From contig CM055198.1 of NCBI GenBank assembly GCA_029224185.1, forward strand, positions 20,501,419-20,565,418: 64,000 nt of DNA. The letters are read 5' to 3'. A program made the position numbers and the translations under genes. A model generated the notes under the pieces. That model saw nothing but the letters and a program-made list of their open reading frames with translations, was not told the origin of the DNA and ran no database searches. Origin of the DNA: Karalla daura. Its lineage: Eukaryota; Chordata; Actinopteri; Chaetodontiformes; Leiognathidae. Of this stretch, positions 50,280 to 61,834 are shown in pieces. How positions within the stretch are numbered: the stretch's first letter is position 1; every line of letters starts with the position of its first letter.

Positions 50280-50375
50280 TTGTTAAATGGGGCTGACTTT
50301 GTGTCTCCTGAAGCAAGAAGGTCCCCGGTTCAGATTCCCCTTTGGACTTTGTGCATGTTCTCATGGAATTAATAA
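50280..50375 (+). mobile_element. Dispersed repeat, head fragment, copy 11
   Basis: Sense orientation with a tRNA-like head: 'ggggctgactttgtgtctcc' followed by a B-box-like 'ccggttcagattcccc', then 'tttgtgcatgttctcatgg'. The rest of the element is missing. Confidence 0.6.
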
Positions 50376-51399
50376 ATGATTCTCCAAATCAGGACAGTAA
50401 AAAAAATGGTGTGATTCTCTGTTTTATTCTCTGTTTAATGAGTCAAAAGCAGCAGTTTGAGGATATCACAAATTGGAGTGCGGCATATTGTGAGAGATAC
50501 TCGTCACTGTTTTTCACTCTTTGACGTTTTGCGGACTATTAAGCAGTCAAATGATCGAGGATTTAATCACACAGTGTGTGTGTGTGTGTGTGTGTCTCAT
50601 TGTGGTGAAGGGTTTCTCCCTCTTCTCTGTGTAAACCAGGCTTTGCTCTATGTGTTAGCGTGGAGTCCTGCCCCTCCCCTCCCCTCCCCCGGTGTGAATC
50701 TGCAGTCGCATGTGGACATCATTTTCTGTCTGGGCGTCGATGACAAATATATGAGTCACGGGTCGATAGCGTCTCGCTAAGATGAGATCATTACACGCTG
50801 TGGAGAGCTCAGATTGGAAATGTAAGCCACTGACACAAGGCCCGGGCAGTGTCTGCGTGGTGAGAGGGAGAGCGAGCAGCTTTCTGCGTGCATGTGTGTT
50901 TGTGTGCCAGACTAATGGTCCATTGTGCCCTGTCAGGGTTTATTTAGCTGGCCGGGGCTGTGGGGCTGCTGGCTTTGGAGTCCAGTCGGGTTGGAACTAT
51001 TTTTACCTTAGCAGGAAGCTTGGCTCCCCTGTTACGTAAAGGCACACGCTCTCACATTCGTTCGGTCTGAAATATGTAGGCCAATCCACTTTTTTTTAGT
51101 TAATCTCTTTCACAAACATGCACAAAAATGCAAACTATCCCAGATAAAGGGTGTCAGGAAGCTTAGAAGGAAAGAAATCTGAAGGAAAGTCCTTGGTGTG
51201 GCAGAGAGTGAGTAAATATAGACGGTGAGAGATAGCGTCCAGAAGAGGCTCCACACACACACACTCACACACACACCAGGAGGCATGTAAATACACACTC
51301 ATGAACAGGCACAACACAAACACACTGTTGTAAACACACACACACACACACACATGTGTACGCCGTGGCTGAGGTGTCTCCTTCCAAATTGGTTCAAAG

Positions 51400-51858
51400 C
51401 AGCTGCTGCCCTCACGTCAGGACGTGAAAGCGGAAAAGAAAACAGGGCTGTGAGTTTCCCCCTCTCCTCTCGCCCTCTCTGGCTGTTAGAGGCCGTCCCG
51501 ACCGGAGGGTGGAAGGTAGGGAGGGTCTAAAGGGGCCTTACCTCTGACCATTGTGCTTTCACAACCCTGTGGGAGCGGCAGAAACCTGCAGGGGAGGCCG
51601 AGGAGAGTCGGAGAGCGCAGGGAAGCGGGAGAGAGAACCGGTGTCACAACATGTAAGAGGAAGACGAGGAGAGGAAGAAGAAGAGGAGGAATCCCACAGT
51701 ACAGGAGGAGATCTTTGTCCCCGTGTCAGACTCGTGTTGACGTGAGCTGCTTGTGGAGTATGATGTGCGCTGAGCGGACGCAGGAGCAGGTCCGGACTGA
51801 ACGAGTGACTGAGGACTAGAGAGGAAGAGACAGGAGGTCGAGGACGGGGAGGAGGGGG
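51400..51858 (+). promoter_or_regulatory. schip1: Putative internal promoter / 5' UTR for the MREALDNTDMDG isoform
   Basis: GC- and purine-rich sequence (GA/GGA-rich at about 51655-51692). It includes a start-stop element ATGTAA (51651-51656; A at -3) and a 19-codon upstream open frame (51760-51819). That upstream frame is in the same reading frame as the main start and ends at TAG 51817-51819. These uORFs would restrain translation if the transcription start lies upstream of them. Transcription is inferred from the adjoining first exon only. Confidence 0.45.
51651..51656 (+). promoter_or_regulatory. schip1: Start-stop minimal upstream ORF (ATGTAA)
   Basis: ATG immediately followed by TAA, with A at -3, 208 bases upstream of the candidate start at 51859. 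Minimal start-stop uORFs are known to stall ribosomes in other mRNAs. Relevance depends on the unseen transcription start. Confidence 0.4.
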
Positions 51859-51960
51859 ATGAGGGAGGCGCTGGATAACACGGATATGGATGGAGGTGAT
51901 GGAGTGGATGAGGTCATCAGGCAGACGTCCAGCCTCTGCCTCAGTGATGACTACAAAGAG
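51859..51960 (+). CDS. schip1: Alternative first coding exon of schip1 (34 codons, MREALDNTDMDGG...)
   Basis: From ATG at 51859, 34 codons run to a GTAAAG donor, ending in phase 0, so they are in frame with the exon at 57848. The encoded segment starts MREALDNTDMDGGDGVDE and ends SSLCLSDDYKE. It is strongly acidic with no low complexity, unlike the microsatellite-derived frames around it. An in-frame TAG (51817-51819) 42 bases upstream means the frame is not an extension of something longer. The start context is fair (G at -3). I do not recognise this N-terminus in any SCHIP1 isoform that I can recall with certainty. It may be a conserved third isoform start or a lineage-specific one. Confidence 0.65.
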
Positions 51961-53491
51961 GTAAAGGACAAGGTCGCGTGTTTGTGTGCATCTGGTTTTG
52001 AACGTGCGTGAGGTGGAATATTAAAGGAGACGCACGCTTCTGTTCGAGAAATTGTTTGACATTTCACTTTCACTCTGTCTCGCTGAGGGTTAAAAGGAGA
52101 CAATTTACGCCACTGTCATGTTAGTTTAGCTTAGAGCCAGGGCTCCAATCAAGAGGAAACAGCTTGCCTGAGATAACAGTTTTCTCAAGTACAGCCTCCA
52201 GCATTTTTACACATCACTAATTATAACATTATATCCCAATTATTTGACTTTTTCTTGATCCAAAGCAGTAATTGGCAACCTCAAAGCGCCAACAAGAAGT
52301 CAGGAAATAACAGCTCCATTCGTCTTATGACTGCACGGTGTCATTCTTACTCTTCACTGTTTGCTGATCTGATAACCCCCCCTCCTGGCTCTAGCCCTAC
52401 ACTCCGACTGCTATCGACCCTCTTGTCTAACTCCCAGCACGAAAGCAAATAAACGTATTTCCCCTTTTTAAAACCGTTTTCGTGCTACGTGCAGCTGTGT
52501 GATTCAACCCGACACACCGAGGCTGACGTAATGCTTGAAGTTTGGGCATTCGAGCGCTCGGATTTTGAGGGCAAAAGCTATGACATAATGATGTGAGTAA
52601 CCAGGGTTTTATCCTTAAATCTTCTTCATTCTCAGGCAGGAGAAAAAAAAAACACACTCACACACATTCCTCCACTGAGTCTTTTTCCCACAAATCCACA
52701 GCGTGGCCCTCTCACGGAGAGAAAGCTCAAATGTCACTTGGCGACCTATTGTCCTGTCTAAACCCACTTCATGCTCTCCATCTCTCCTCCCACCCTTTGT
52801 CATTCTCCCCCTTTGCCTTTTATTCTCCTTTATCACACCGCCACCCTCCCCCACGTCCTCTCCCACCACACACACACACACACACACACACATGTACGGC
52901 TCTCGACCACTTGCTGAGCTGTTCTCCTCCAATCTGAGCGACGGGAGCAGCCTTGCACTGACCCGAGGCTGAACCGCACCACAGGTCAAAGGTCAGGTGC
53001 CTTATCTGGGATGGAATGCAGCTCTGCCGAGACGGACACGTCTCGGATGGCGCGGAAAGCAGAAAATCATCCCTCACGCTCACATTTTCCGCCTCAGAGA
53101 GAACACGCAGACCTCAGGGGTGTGTGTTTTAACGAGCGGTCGGTCAGGTTTGGGGTACCACAGTCATCTGCCCTCGTGCTGAGTGTCAGACGAGACGCTC
53201 CTGTGTCTGTGTGAAGTAAATGTGAGGTTAGCTCCAGTCAGGCGGGCAGATTTGTGAGAGAAGCAGGCTTAATGTTCCAGTCTGTGTGCCAAGCCAAGAT
53301 CGCCTGCTGCTGGCTGCGAGCGTCATCTGCATATTTAGCAAAACGAGACACGAGACATTTCGGTTTTAGACTGTAAATCTGCTCCGCACGAACTGAATAT
53401 TCAGACCGCTTGTTTGTGAGGAGATGCAGTCATGCTCAAATCAAAGCCTCCAAGAACATCTGTTTGAGCTGTGAAGCTCAGGAGCCCAGTC

Positions 53492-53493
<2 letters not shown>

Positions 53494-53533
<40 letters not shown>
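53494..53533. repeat. (CA)n microsatellite
   Basis: About 20 CA units. Confidence 0.95.
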
Positions 53534-53536
<3 letters not shown>

Positions 53537-54363
53537 AAGACGCAGTGACCTTGTATCTGTTTGCAGAGCTGTGAGCTCAGCGGCAGCTCGCTGTCAGGCC
53601 TGGAATATATATCAGAACGAGGCTGCTCCAATTCCTCCATACACACATGTCATGCTTCGCACTGTTGCCTCAAAAGACCAGGTATTTTCCTCTTTTTGTG
53701 TGTGTGTGTCTTAGCACGTATGTGTGTGTGTGTGTGTGTGTGAACAGTGGGTCCTTGTCTCCGACTATGGAGTGCGGTATCGGCCAGTGAAAAGCTTCCA
53801 TTGTGCAGAAAAAACTGAGAGCACTTAGGCATGAATGGAGGGATAGAGACGCGAGTCAAGAGAAGTATTAATAAACGAGGAGGTGACTTGATTTAAAGGG
53901 CCGGTTCTTTCTGCTCTCTGCTCCATATTTAGGTACAATAAGGAGGCTTGTAGGGAGTCCAAGCTGAGAAACAACAACACCTAAATGACTTCTGTCGGTC
54001 AGGGAGGGAAGAATTTGGAGAAGGAAAGAGGAGGAAGTGCCTTTGCAGGCACAGATAATTAAATTCATCTCCCCCTCCTCTAATATAGATTTCCAGGGAA
54101 GATTTGAGGACTCAAAACAAGCTGCCCCGCCGTCCAAGGCCCGGGCTGAATGGCCTCGGGCGAGTGGGTTTATGGCGGCAGCGCGGAGTGGAGGAGAAAA
54201 TGTATTTGTCAATGAGGGGTTTTCAGCGGAGGAAATTGCTCTGTGAATTTGAGGAAAAACACAAATTAGCCCAATTGTGTTCCTACCCAATCTAATTTGG
54301 ACGGTGTCGACTCTGCCGCTCAAGGCCAGGAAATGAGGGCGGTGGTTAAAGCTGTCACTCACT

Positions 54364-54369
<6 letters not shown>

Positions 54370-54400
<31 letters not shown>
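54370..54400. repeat. (CT)n microsatellite
   Basis: About 15 CT units. Confidence 0.92.
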
Positions 54401-54403
<3 letters not shown>

Positions 54404-54684
54404 CTCGCTCTAGCTCCACATTCCCTCTCCCTCATCCATTCTAAAATGTTAATGTAATGGATCCAGCAATTTTCCATGGCATCATTACACAGTAAGGCGG
54501 ATAAGTTTGGATAATTCACCATTTTCGGGGAGGGGGGGGGTTTATAACTTCTCTTGAACTGACATTTTGTTAGGGGAGGGTGGTGTAAGTCAGTCAAACA
54601 AGGTGAAGGTTTGTGTGTTTCAGGCCTGCGATATGCATATCCTAGAGGACACACCTGGAAGAAATGCATTGACATCTGAGTGTT

Positions 54685-54830
54685 TCCTGCAAGAAACAGA
54701 CTGATTATTATGCATGCATTTGGATGGAGAGAGGAAACCAGTGTAAACCAGAAAAAAACTCCTCAGACTGACCAGGATTCAAACCAGGGATCTCCATCCA
54801 TTCAGCTTTAAGTGAAGAAGCTTTGGAGAT
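54685..54830 (-). mobile_element. Dispersed repeat, partial copy 12
   Basis: 'ttatgcatgcatttggatgg', 'gagaggaaaccagtg' and 'ccaggattcaaaccaggg' follow the family order with substitutions. Confidence 0.6.
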
Positions 54831-57357
54831 TGAGAAGATGAGTTAGAAGAGGAAGAAGAGGCAGGGGCTTTGTATTTAATTCCTTTTTCACACCTCCGCC
54901 TCTCAGCGACGTATTCCACACCTTTGTAAATGGTTTACGGGGCTCCCATCATGACTGTTTTACCACACACAGCCCACCCAGACACACACACACACACACA
55001 CACACACAACAAAAACACAGTGCATAACAGATGACATTTACACACAGACAGACACCTGTGTTGTCAGGCAGGCGTGGGAGGCTGAGGTGGTGCCCTGCAT
55101 GTTAATCCAGCTGTGGACCAGCACTCACTTCCCCCTCATCCTGAGACCGTGATGAGCCACACTTGTTTCCACCTGTGATTACAGACTGTGCCCTGACTGT
55201 TTTAGTTGGATTGACAAAAAACTGTGTAGATTTTGATGCTTTTTGCAGCAGATTCACCGGCATTGAAGGTTTATGGTGGCATTACACTCCTATTTTCACC
55301 TATAAACGTAATAGCAAAATTTGCATTTAGCTTGCGGTTTAAACAATGCATGTCATCAGCCCAGAGCAGAAGTGTGCCCCTGTGTGCCCACAGTTATATA
55401 AATCACAAATATTATCCAAAGATAGCTGCTTGTTAGCTTGTCTTCAAGGGCTCACGGGTATGAAACTGTTGTAACGTAAAAACATTAAAGCGTACTCTAA
55501 TTATCTCCCATTTAACTCATCTGCTCAGGCTCTCAGCGGTGGGAATCTGCTTCATTTCTGGCAAATTAAGGCCCGTCTCTATCACGAGACCCGGGAGCCG
55601 GCAGCTCTGAAGCTCGGCTGTCTAAAGTTCCTGCTCATTCTGTTTGATGGCTCAGCGTTTTGATGCCAAACGTCTTGTGATCCAGCCTGAACGTGTCGCG
55701 TATTTGCTCCACCTGGACCGCAGCTCATCTCAGCTCAGCCGCCGGTTTTGTTTTGTTTTGTTGTTGTTTGTTTATTAGTTTTTTTTACCCTGCTCTCCCC
55801 GCCCCCTCACCTCACCCCACCTCACCACAGCAGGGACGCTCCGCCGGTTCGCAGCGTTTTCCTTGAAACCTTTGCGCTGTTTCTGGCGGTTTTGCTCTTT
55901 TGCTCGGAGCGGCTGCTCCGTGCAGGAACCTGACTGACAGTCTGTCAGCCGTGTTGTGTTCAGGGCCCGTACGGCGTCTGAGTGATGTGTGTGTGGGTAA
56001 ATATGTGCCGACGCTGCACCACACAGGCGCCTTTTTGAAGCAATGAACAGTAACTCTCAAGCGCGTTCATCTCGACTCCTCGGGCTATCTTTGAAACACA
56101 CTCACACATACGCAGACTGGTGTGTGTGTACACACACACACACACAAGCAGAGCCAAGTCCACCTCTCTCAGTGTGTGTGTGTGTGCCGGCGGTGCCAAG
56201 TGCATCTTGCAGGCTCTTGTGTGGAGTGGGATTATGTTAATTTGTCCTTGGTGGAGGCACTCTCACCAACGCCTGCACACAATTGTCAGGAGAGACAGAC
56301 AGACAGAGGGATGGAGAGAGGGAGAGGAGTGAGGAGAAGGCGTGGGAGAGAGGTGAAGAGCAGGGAGAACGGCGGCAAGGTGGCGAGGTGGAGGGAAAAG
56401 TCGAGGCCCGGGGCTGATGGAGAGAGGTGGAGATGGAGGGAGATGAGTGGAGTTTGGGATAATGAGGAGGAGAGAAGCAAGAGGACTGGCTGCTGAGGCT
56501 TCTTCTTCTTCTCCATCTTTTTTTGTGCCCTCGCTCACAGTTTAAGTGGAGAGACGAAAAATGCAGAGAGAGATTTGGTGGGAACTCAGCACCCTGGGCT
56601 TAACCTAAAAAAATAAAAAGAATTGTAAGTTTAGTCCCAAGCCCTGTTTGTTTTTTAATGTGGCTAGAGCTTGCGAGATGGTTCACAAGCAGAAAAATAT
56701 TCCGAAACCTAAACTTTTGTTTGAGTATTATATTACATCCAGGGAAGATAGAAGTTCATGCAAATCTGTCTTTAATGACCAACTTTGCAAAAACATGTAT
56801 GACGTGAGCTCTCACAGTTTCTAAACATGGGCGGTTCTCCTACCTCTGCCATAAGTCCCGTATGACATGGCGTCATTAGGCTTCACTGGAAACATTCACA
56901 AGCCAAAAAGCTCTCAAACCTCCACTTACCTCTCACACCACGTATATCTTTCCATGCCTCCCTTCGCGGCTGATTTCACTGCAGTGCAGCGTTCGGGCAG
57001 ATTGACTGACAATGTTTTTCAAAGAGACTCTCGAGGACCATGGAAAGTCCTTCCCCTGTCAACCCCAGTCCGACCTGTAGCTTCTGACTCGGCCTGAGTC
57101 ACTCATTCGCTTCCTGCTCCTCGGCAGGACGTGTTTACCTGCCATCGGTGCAGACGAGACGTCCTGTGGGGGCCAGATGAGTGTGAGCATGTGAGAGCCC
57201 AAGCTGCACTGATTTAGGAATTCGGTATTGGGAAGAGTCCAAATGGGGAGCGACTGTGGAATCGTGTCATGTAAACACGGGTTTAGCAGCCAGTCCTGCT
57301 CCTCCTCTGGAGTTCACACATAAACTTAATCCAATGTTAGCTCTGTATGAGAAGATC

Positions 57358-57360
<3 letters not shown>

Positions 57361-57399
<39 letters not shown>
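57361..57399. repeat. (TG)n microsatellite
   Basis: About 19 TG units with a second, shorter run to 57420. Confidence 0.95.
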
Positions 57400-57402
<3 letters not shown>

Positions 57403-57847
57403 AGAGTGTGTGTGTGTGTTGGAGCCATAGATGCATGTTGCCTGAGACAACAGCACCACCTGCTTGTCAGTAGCGGTAGTTTCAACTTTAAATGAATCAT
57501 ACGTATATTTAGTTTTCACATGTGCTTTTTGCATGAGGTAACTTTGCATCATATCTCACGAGAATGACACCGATCGCCCTTCTGCAAAACTTCAGGAGAA
57601 GTTGCCGTTACACACTCGTGATTTTGACTGTTAGAAAGTGATTCTGCGTGTGTGTGTGTGTGTGTGTGTGTAGCCAGCTTATACAGTATGGGAGTGAAAG
57701 GGAGTTTGACACAAGAGAGGATCCAGCTGTTGGAGTGTGATTCAGGAGGAGCCCAACCCTGACATTTCACTGTGGTGTGAAATAACAAAATAAGTCATCA
57801 GAGGTGACACACATCTGATTCTCGTTCTGATTCTCGTCCCATTGCAG

Positions 57848-57966
57848 GCCCAAAAGAATGAGAGGGAGTCGATCCGGCAGAAGTTGGCCCTGGGCAGTTT
57901 CTTCGACGATGGGCCCGGCATCTACACCAGCTGCAGCAAGAGTGGCAAACCCAGCCTGTCCTCTCG
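57848..57966 (+). CDS. schip1: schip1 coding exon (AQKNERESIRQ...)
   Basis: The exon lies between a CAG acceptor and a GTAAGA donor, entering in phase 0 and leaving after two bases of an Arg codon. It encodes AQKNERESIRQKLALGSFF followed by a DDGPGIYTSC block and ends SGKPSLSS(R). As far as I can recall, this segment is identical to mammalian SCHIP1. It is the first exon shared by all predicted isoforms: the long exon and both short first exons end in phase 0 and can join it. It opens the conserved C-terminal half of the protein. Confidence 0.97.
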
Positions 57967-59568
57967 GTAAGACCTCTCGTCTCTTAATTCTCAGAAGGTG
58001 ACCCAAAGTGAAAACTGAATCTGAAAGTGCAGATTTACTGTCATGGTAAGAGAAAAAACAGAGACGAGGAGGAGGAGGAGGAGGAGGAAGGGATGACAGG
58101 AAGCACAAAGGATTTTGTGCAGCGTAAATGAGCCTTTTGCAGTCAGTCAGTCTCACTTCCCAAAAAAGGCACACATGTATGCAGATGCACCAGCTCACTA
58201 CAACCGCCTCCTACGCTGTACCTTACTGGAACAGGACGTTCGAGTAACATTTGCTCTTTGTGGTCCTGTGACATGAACCGCATGCATTTCTCAATATTGC
58301 CGCCGCAAATGAGTGACCGAGAGTCATCCCTCATCGTTGAGTAGGAGGGAAAAAGTGAAATGACTGTCTGTGATGCGCCGAGGTCTGAGGTGGTAAACTC
58401 TTAGAGAGCCGGTTGTGAGATCTGTGAGAAGCTTTCGCGCTCGTACAGATTTTTCAAAGCTGAAATCAAACTGATGTTTCCTTGAGGTGCTTCAGCAAAC
58501 TGCATAAAAACACCACCGAAACAGTTTGATCTCATCTTTGTCAGTTCGAGTGTGCACGCTGCATATTTTTTCTTCGAGCAGCCTTGCACTCCACTTACAG
58601 CTCTTCTGTTGTGAAGAAACCAAAATGTCCCCTTTTAGAAATATGTCGATGGTCATTTCAATCTGTGTATACGGTAAAGGTCATTTACAAATTACTTCCC
58701 CTTCGAGAGACCACTTGTGCTTTCAGACCTGCAATAATATATCTAATATATGTCCAGCAGGTGTACCAGGTGTGTGGCATTTGCATGTTGCAGGTTTTCG
58801 CCCTATGTGATAACCCTAACCCTAACCCTGCCCTGTAGAGGCATCACATTGTATCAGTTGGTCACAAAAGTTGTGAAAACTCTTCCACAATACACTACAG
58901 TAAATTCAAGTTCTAAGACGTTGTTGTTGTTATTGTTGCCTTTTCTGGAAACAAAAAGTCGATCCGCCGAGGTCTTGTTGTAATCAGGACTGATTAAGGA
59001 CTGGATCCATGCGGTGGATCCAATCAGCTCTGTTTGTAATTACCGCAGTGAATAAGCACGTTATTGATCCAGGGTGAACTGGGTCTGCACCTCGTGATAT
59101 TCTGCGCAAAACCACCCACGCAGGTCCCAGGCAGATTGGATCAGACGTGCCGGAGGGATCCCGGATCGATCCGTATAACAGCCGAAAGGGGAGATGATTA
59201 AAGAACACGAGCTGCGCTTTAATCCACTGTCAGCACTCTGCTCTGCTGCAGAAAGGCAGCCGGGCTCTGTTTGGATTTTCTTTTTCCATTTTTCGTAATT
59301 GTTTGCACTGTTTTTCTCACAGCGGCGGGCAGGCGGGCGGGCGTGCTCAAAGCCGTGGGGCAAAGCTCTTTGTTGAACTTATCGCAGGTCATTAGCATTA
59401 GCAGCAGCACTTTGAACACGGCTGTCTGCTTTGGCCCTGGTCCGAGTCAATTACCGCAAAGAATGGCACCACTGAACGGGCTTGACTCTTATCTGCATTT
59501 ATACTAACACGTCTCTCTCTTTCTCCCTCTGTGTGTGTGCATGTGTGTGTGTGTGTGTGTGTCTGCAG
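57967..59568 (+). other. schip1: Intron
   Basis: 1.6 kb. Contains a GGA run (about 58069-58086), three telomere-like units at 58811-58830, and a TG run abutting the acceptor (about 59531-59561), so the polypyrimidine tract is replaced by (TG)n just before 'tctgcag'. Confidence 0.8.
58811..58830. repeat. Short telomere-like (CCCTAA)n
   Basis: About three tandem CCCTAA units (the vertebrate telomere repeat) inside the schip1 intron. The array is too short to be a relic of chromosome fusion with confidence. Confidence 0.85.
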
Positions 59569-59686
59569 GCTGCAGAGTGGGATGAACCTACAGATCTGTT
59601 TTGTCAACGACAGCGGCAGCGACAAGGACAGCGATGCAGATGACAGCAAGACAGAGACCAGTCTGGACACACCCCTGTCCCCCATG
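59569..59686 (+). CDS. schip1: schip1 coding exon (LQSGMNLQICFVND...)
   Basis: Begins with the last base of the split Arg codon, then 39 codons to ATG|GTACGC, leaving in phase 0. It encodes LQSGMNLQICFVNDSGSDK, then an acidic Ser/Asp cluster (DSDADDSKTETS) and ends LDTPLSPM. The SGSDKDSDADDS stretch is a textbook set of casein kinase 2 sites. CK2 phosphorylation is reported to control SCHIP1 association with ankyrin-G, although the exact sites were not checked. It appears identical to the mammalian segment from memory. The upstream acceptor is preceded by a TG run rather than a pure pyrimidine tract. Confidence 0.97.
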
Positions 59687-60575
59687 GTACGCCCGACCTG
59701 CAGTAATACTCAACTGAACCAACTGCCAAAATATTGACAGTTACTTGACAATCAATTGAAGCTGATCCGAGCACTTAGAAATACTTTTTAGCATGATTAC
59801 AGGGGGAAAAGCAGCTTCTTAATTTGAATGTGTTCATCTTCAATGACAGTAAATACAATATCTCATAGACTTGCAGACTCATTTCAGCCTTTGTGAAACA
59901 TAGAGAAGAATGATCGACAGTGAAGATACACACGGTATTCAGAGTATGTGCTTAGTATTTCTCCTGAATTTAGAAGGAAAAAAGAGGAGTTACACCTCTA
60001 TATCACGCGGGGAGAATGTGATGAACTTGGCTGACAATGTGAAAGTGTCAGAGCGTCTCGGTGTGGGTGCGTAAAACGAGAACAAGAGAGAGTGAAAGTG
60101 GAAAAACGGGGGCGGACATTCATTAAAAGGCATGAGAGAACTGGAGGTTCAAACGCTCTGCGACCGTCTTTGCTCAGGTTTTCTGGCCTGTTAACCAATT
60201 CATAGGCGGCAAACGAGAGGTGAATGGGAATTTGCTCGGCTCGGCCATGGATGACTGGCTACATTAACCTCCTGTCAGTGGGAGACACGTTTAACAGGAA
60301 GAGAGGGAGACGGGGAGAATTATCATCTTTTTATACGTGTTCATCCTCGCTTCCCTGATGTGGAATGCTGTGAAATCTAAATACCTAAATGTCAAGGATG
60401 CATAAACATTAATCCCCTGACCCCGTCTTTCCTTATCGTCCCTCCCTGTATTAATGCTTCCTTTCTTTTATCTGTACTATAAATTTCCCTCATATTTTTT
60501 TCTGTTCACTTTCTCCTCCATGTTTTATTCCATCTCACCACACTTGTCTCCTCCTCCTCTTCCTCCTCTCTCCAG
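59687..60575 (+). other. schip1: Intron
   Basis: 0.9 kb, unique sequence, ending in a strong pyrimidine-rich tract (about 60545-60573) and CAG. Confidence 0.9.
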
Positions 60576-60773
60576 TCCAAGCAGAGCTCGTCCTACTCGG
60601 ACAGGGACACCACCGAGGACGACTCGGAGTCTCTGGAGGACATGGACTTCCTGAGTCGACAGAAGAAGCTGCAGGCGGAGGCGAAGCTGGCCCTGGCTAT
60701 GGCCAAGCCCATGGCCAAGATGCAGGTGGAGGTGGAGAAACAGAATCGGAAGAAGTCTCCAGTGGCCGACCTG
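60576..60773 (+). CDS. schip1: schip1 coding exon (SKQSSSYSDRDTTEDD...VADL)
   Basis: 66 codons, phase 0 in and out (CAG acceptor, GTCAGT donor). Encodes SKQSSSYSDRDTTEDD, then SESLEDMDFLSRQKKLQAEA, an Ala/Met/Lys helix (LALAMAKPMAKMQVEVEKQ) and the basic NRKKSPVADL. In mammals the next exon(s) supply the C-terminal leucine-zipper coiled coil that mediates self-association and merlin binding. Those exons are not present before 64000, so the gene is incomplete in this window. The few differences from the human protein that I recall are conservative (for example Asp for Glu). Confidence 0.97.
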
Positions 60774-61645
60774 GTCAGTAACTTCTGCCTCTGTTGCACG
60801 AACAAGCTTTCCCTCAAAACGGGGAAAAAACCTTATCTTGTTATTTTCTGTATGACTCCAATATTCTTTGAAATCACAAAAATTTCCACACGATAAAACA
60901 GCTGAGAATTAAGAAGTTCAGTGAGGCTGATGTTAAATCACTATCACAACTCTTAGATGAAGAAATTGATAATGAATATCAAATCAAAAACTGCTTCGTT
61001 TTATTCAAGGAGAGTTTATCCAAAACTGCAATTTGCGTTCCTTCAGCTTTTGCTTTTACTTCTATATTCGCAATGACTCTCATGTCGACTTGTATATGAA
61101 ACTTTGCTGTTCAACATAGTTTATAAGATGCTTTTCCCGTGTCCCCAAAACCAGAAAGAGAAACAACGACAGGTTAAAGTGAAAGCACAGTCTGCATGTT
61201 TCAGTTATTCTGATCGATAGCAGCAAAACAAACTCCCCGTGCTGTCACTGTGAGGCAAGCTCCTTCAGTTCTGCTTTCAGATCACTTATCAGAGAGAGCT
61301 TGTTTACGCTGATCAGTTATGAAAGATCTTGTCACCTCCTGCTCACAAGATGCCATATAGCTGACCTTCTTCTTGCGCTGTCCCGTCCTGGAGACAAATT
61401 GCAAGTTTACATTTTACTCATGACTCTTGAGTAATAACAACGCAGCACAAAACGTCTTCTCGACTTCATCATGAGACAACATCATGTGCGACATCACGCA
61501 CGGTTTCTCCATACTGCCCTTTGAACAGATGTCCAGTGGAATTAGTCAACATTAACTCAGAACAAGTGGGTGGCTTTCATTTCAGTGACTGTGAGAGATG
61601 TGAGACTGGCATCATACGTGTTGTGATCCCGTCACATTAAGATTG

Positions 61646-61665
61646 CCCCCCCCCCCCCCCCCCCC
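61646..61665. repeat. Homopolymer of 20 C
   Basis: An uninterrupted C run, the complement of the G runs elsewhere in the window. Confidence 0.9.
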
Positions 61666-61789
61666 TCTCTCACCCCTGATTCCTCCCTCCGCCCCGTCTC
61701 AGAGGCGGGAAGGTGATGACGACCCCCGTTCATCATTATTTCATCTGTTTTTATCTGCCTCGCTGCCTCCTTGGAAGAGGCGCCATCAC

Positions 61790-61793
<4 letters not shown>

Positions 61794-61831
<38 letters not shown>
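61794..61831. repeat. (CA)n microsatellite
   Basis: About 19 CA units. Confidence 0.95.

Positions 61832-61834
<3 letters not shown>

Larger units (their letters stand above)
51961..57847 (+). other. schip1: Large intron, third part
   Basis: Unique sequence and repeats lead to the acceptor 'gtcccattgcag' ending at 57847. Microsatellites occur at 52867-52891, 53494-53533, 54370-54400, 57361-57399 and about 57646-57671. The 55.5-56.0 kb part is GC-rich without a supportable exon. Confidence 0.5.

Noticed and set aside
53567..53681. Exon-like segment with a 'tttgcag' acceptor and an open frame reading SCELSGSSLSGLEYISERG, followed by a GTATTT donor
   Set aside because: Its length (115 bases) would enter in phase 0 and leave in phase 1, breaking the frame to the next schip1 exon. 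The donor is weak and the peptide matches nothing known.
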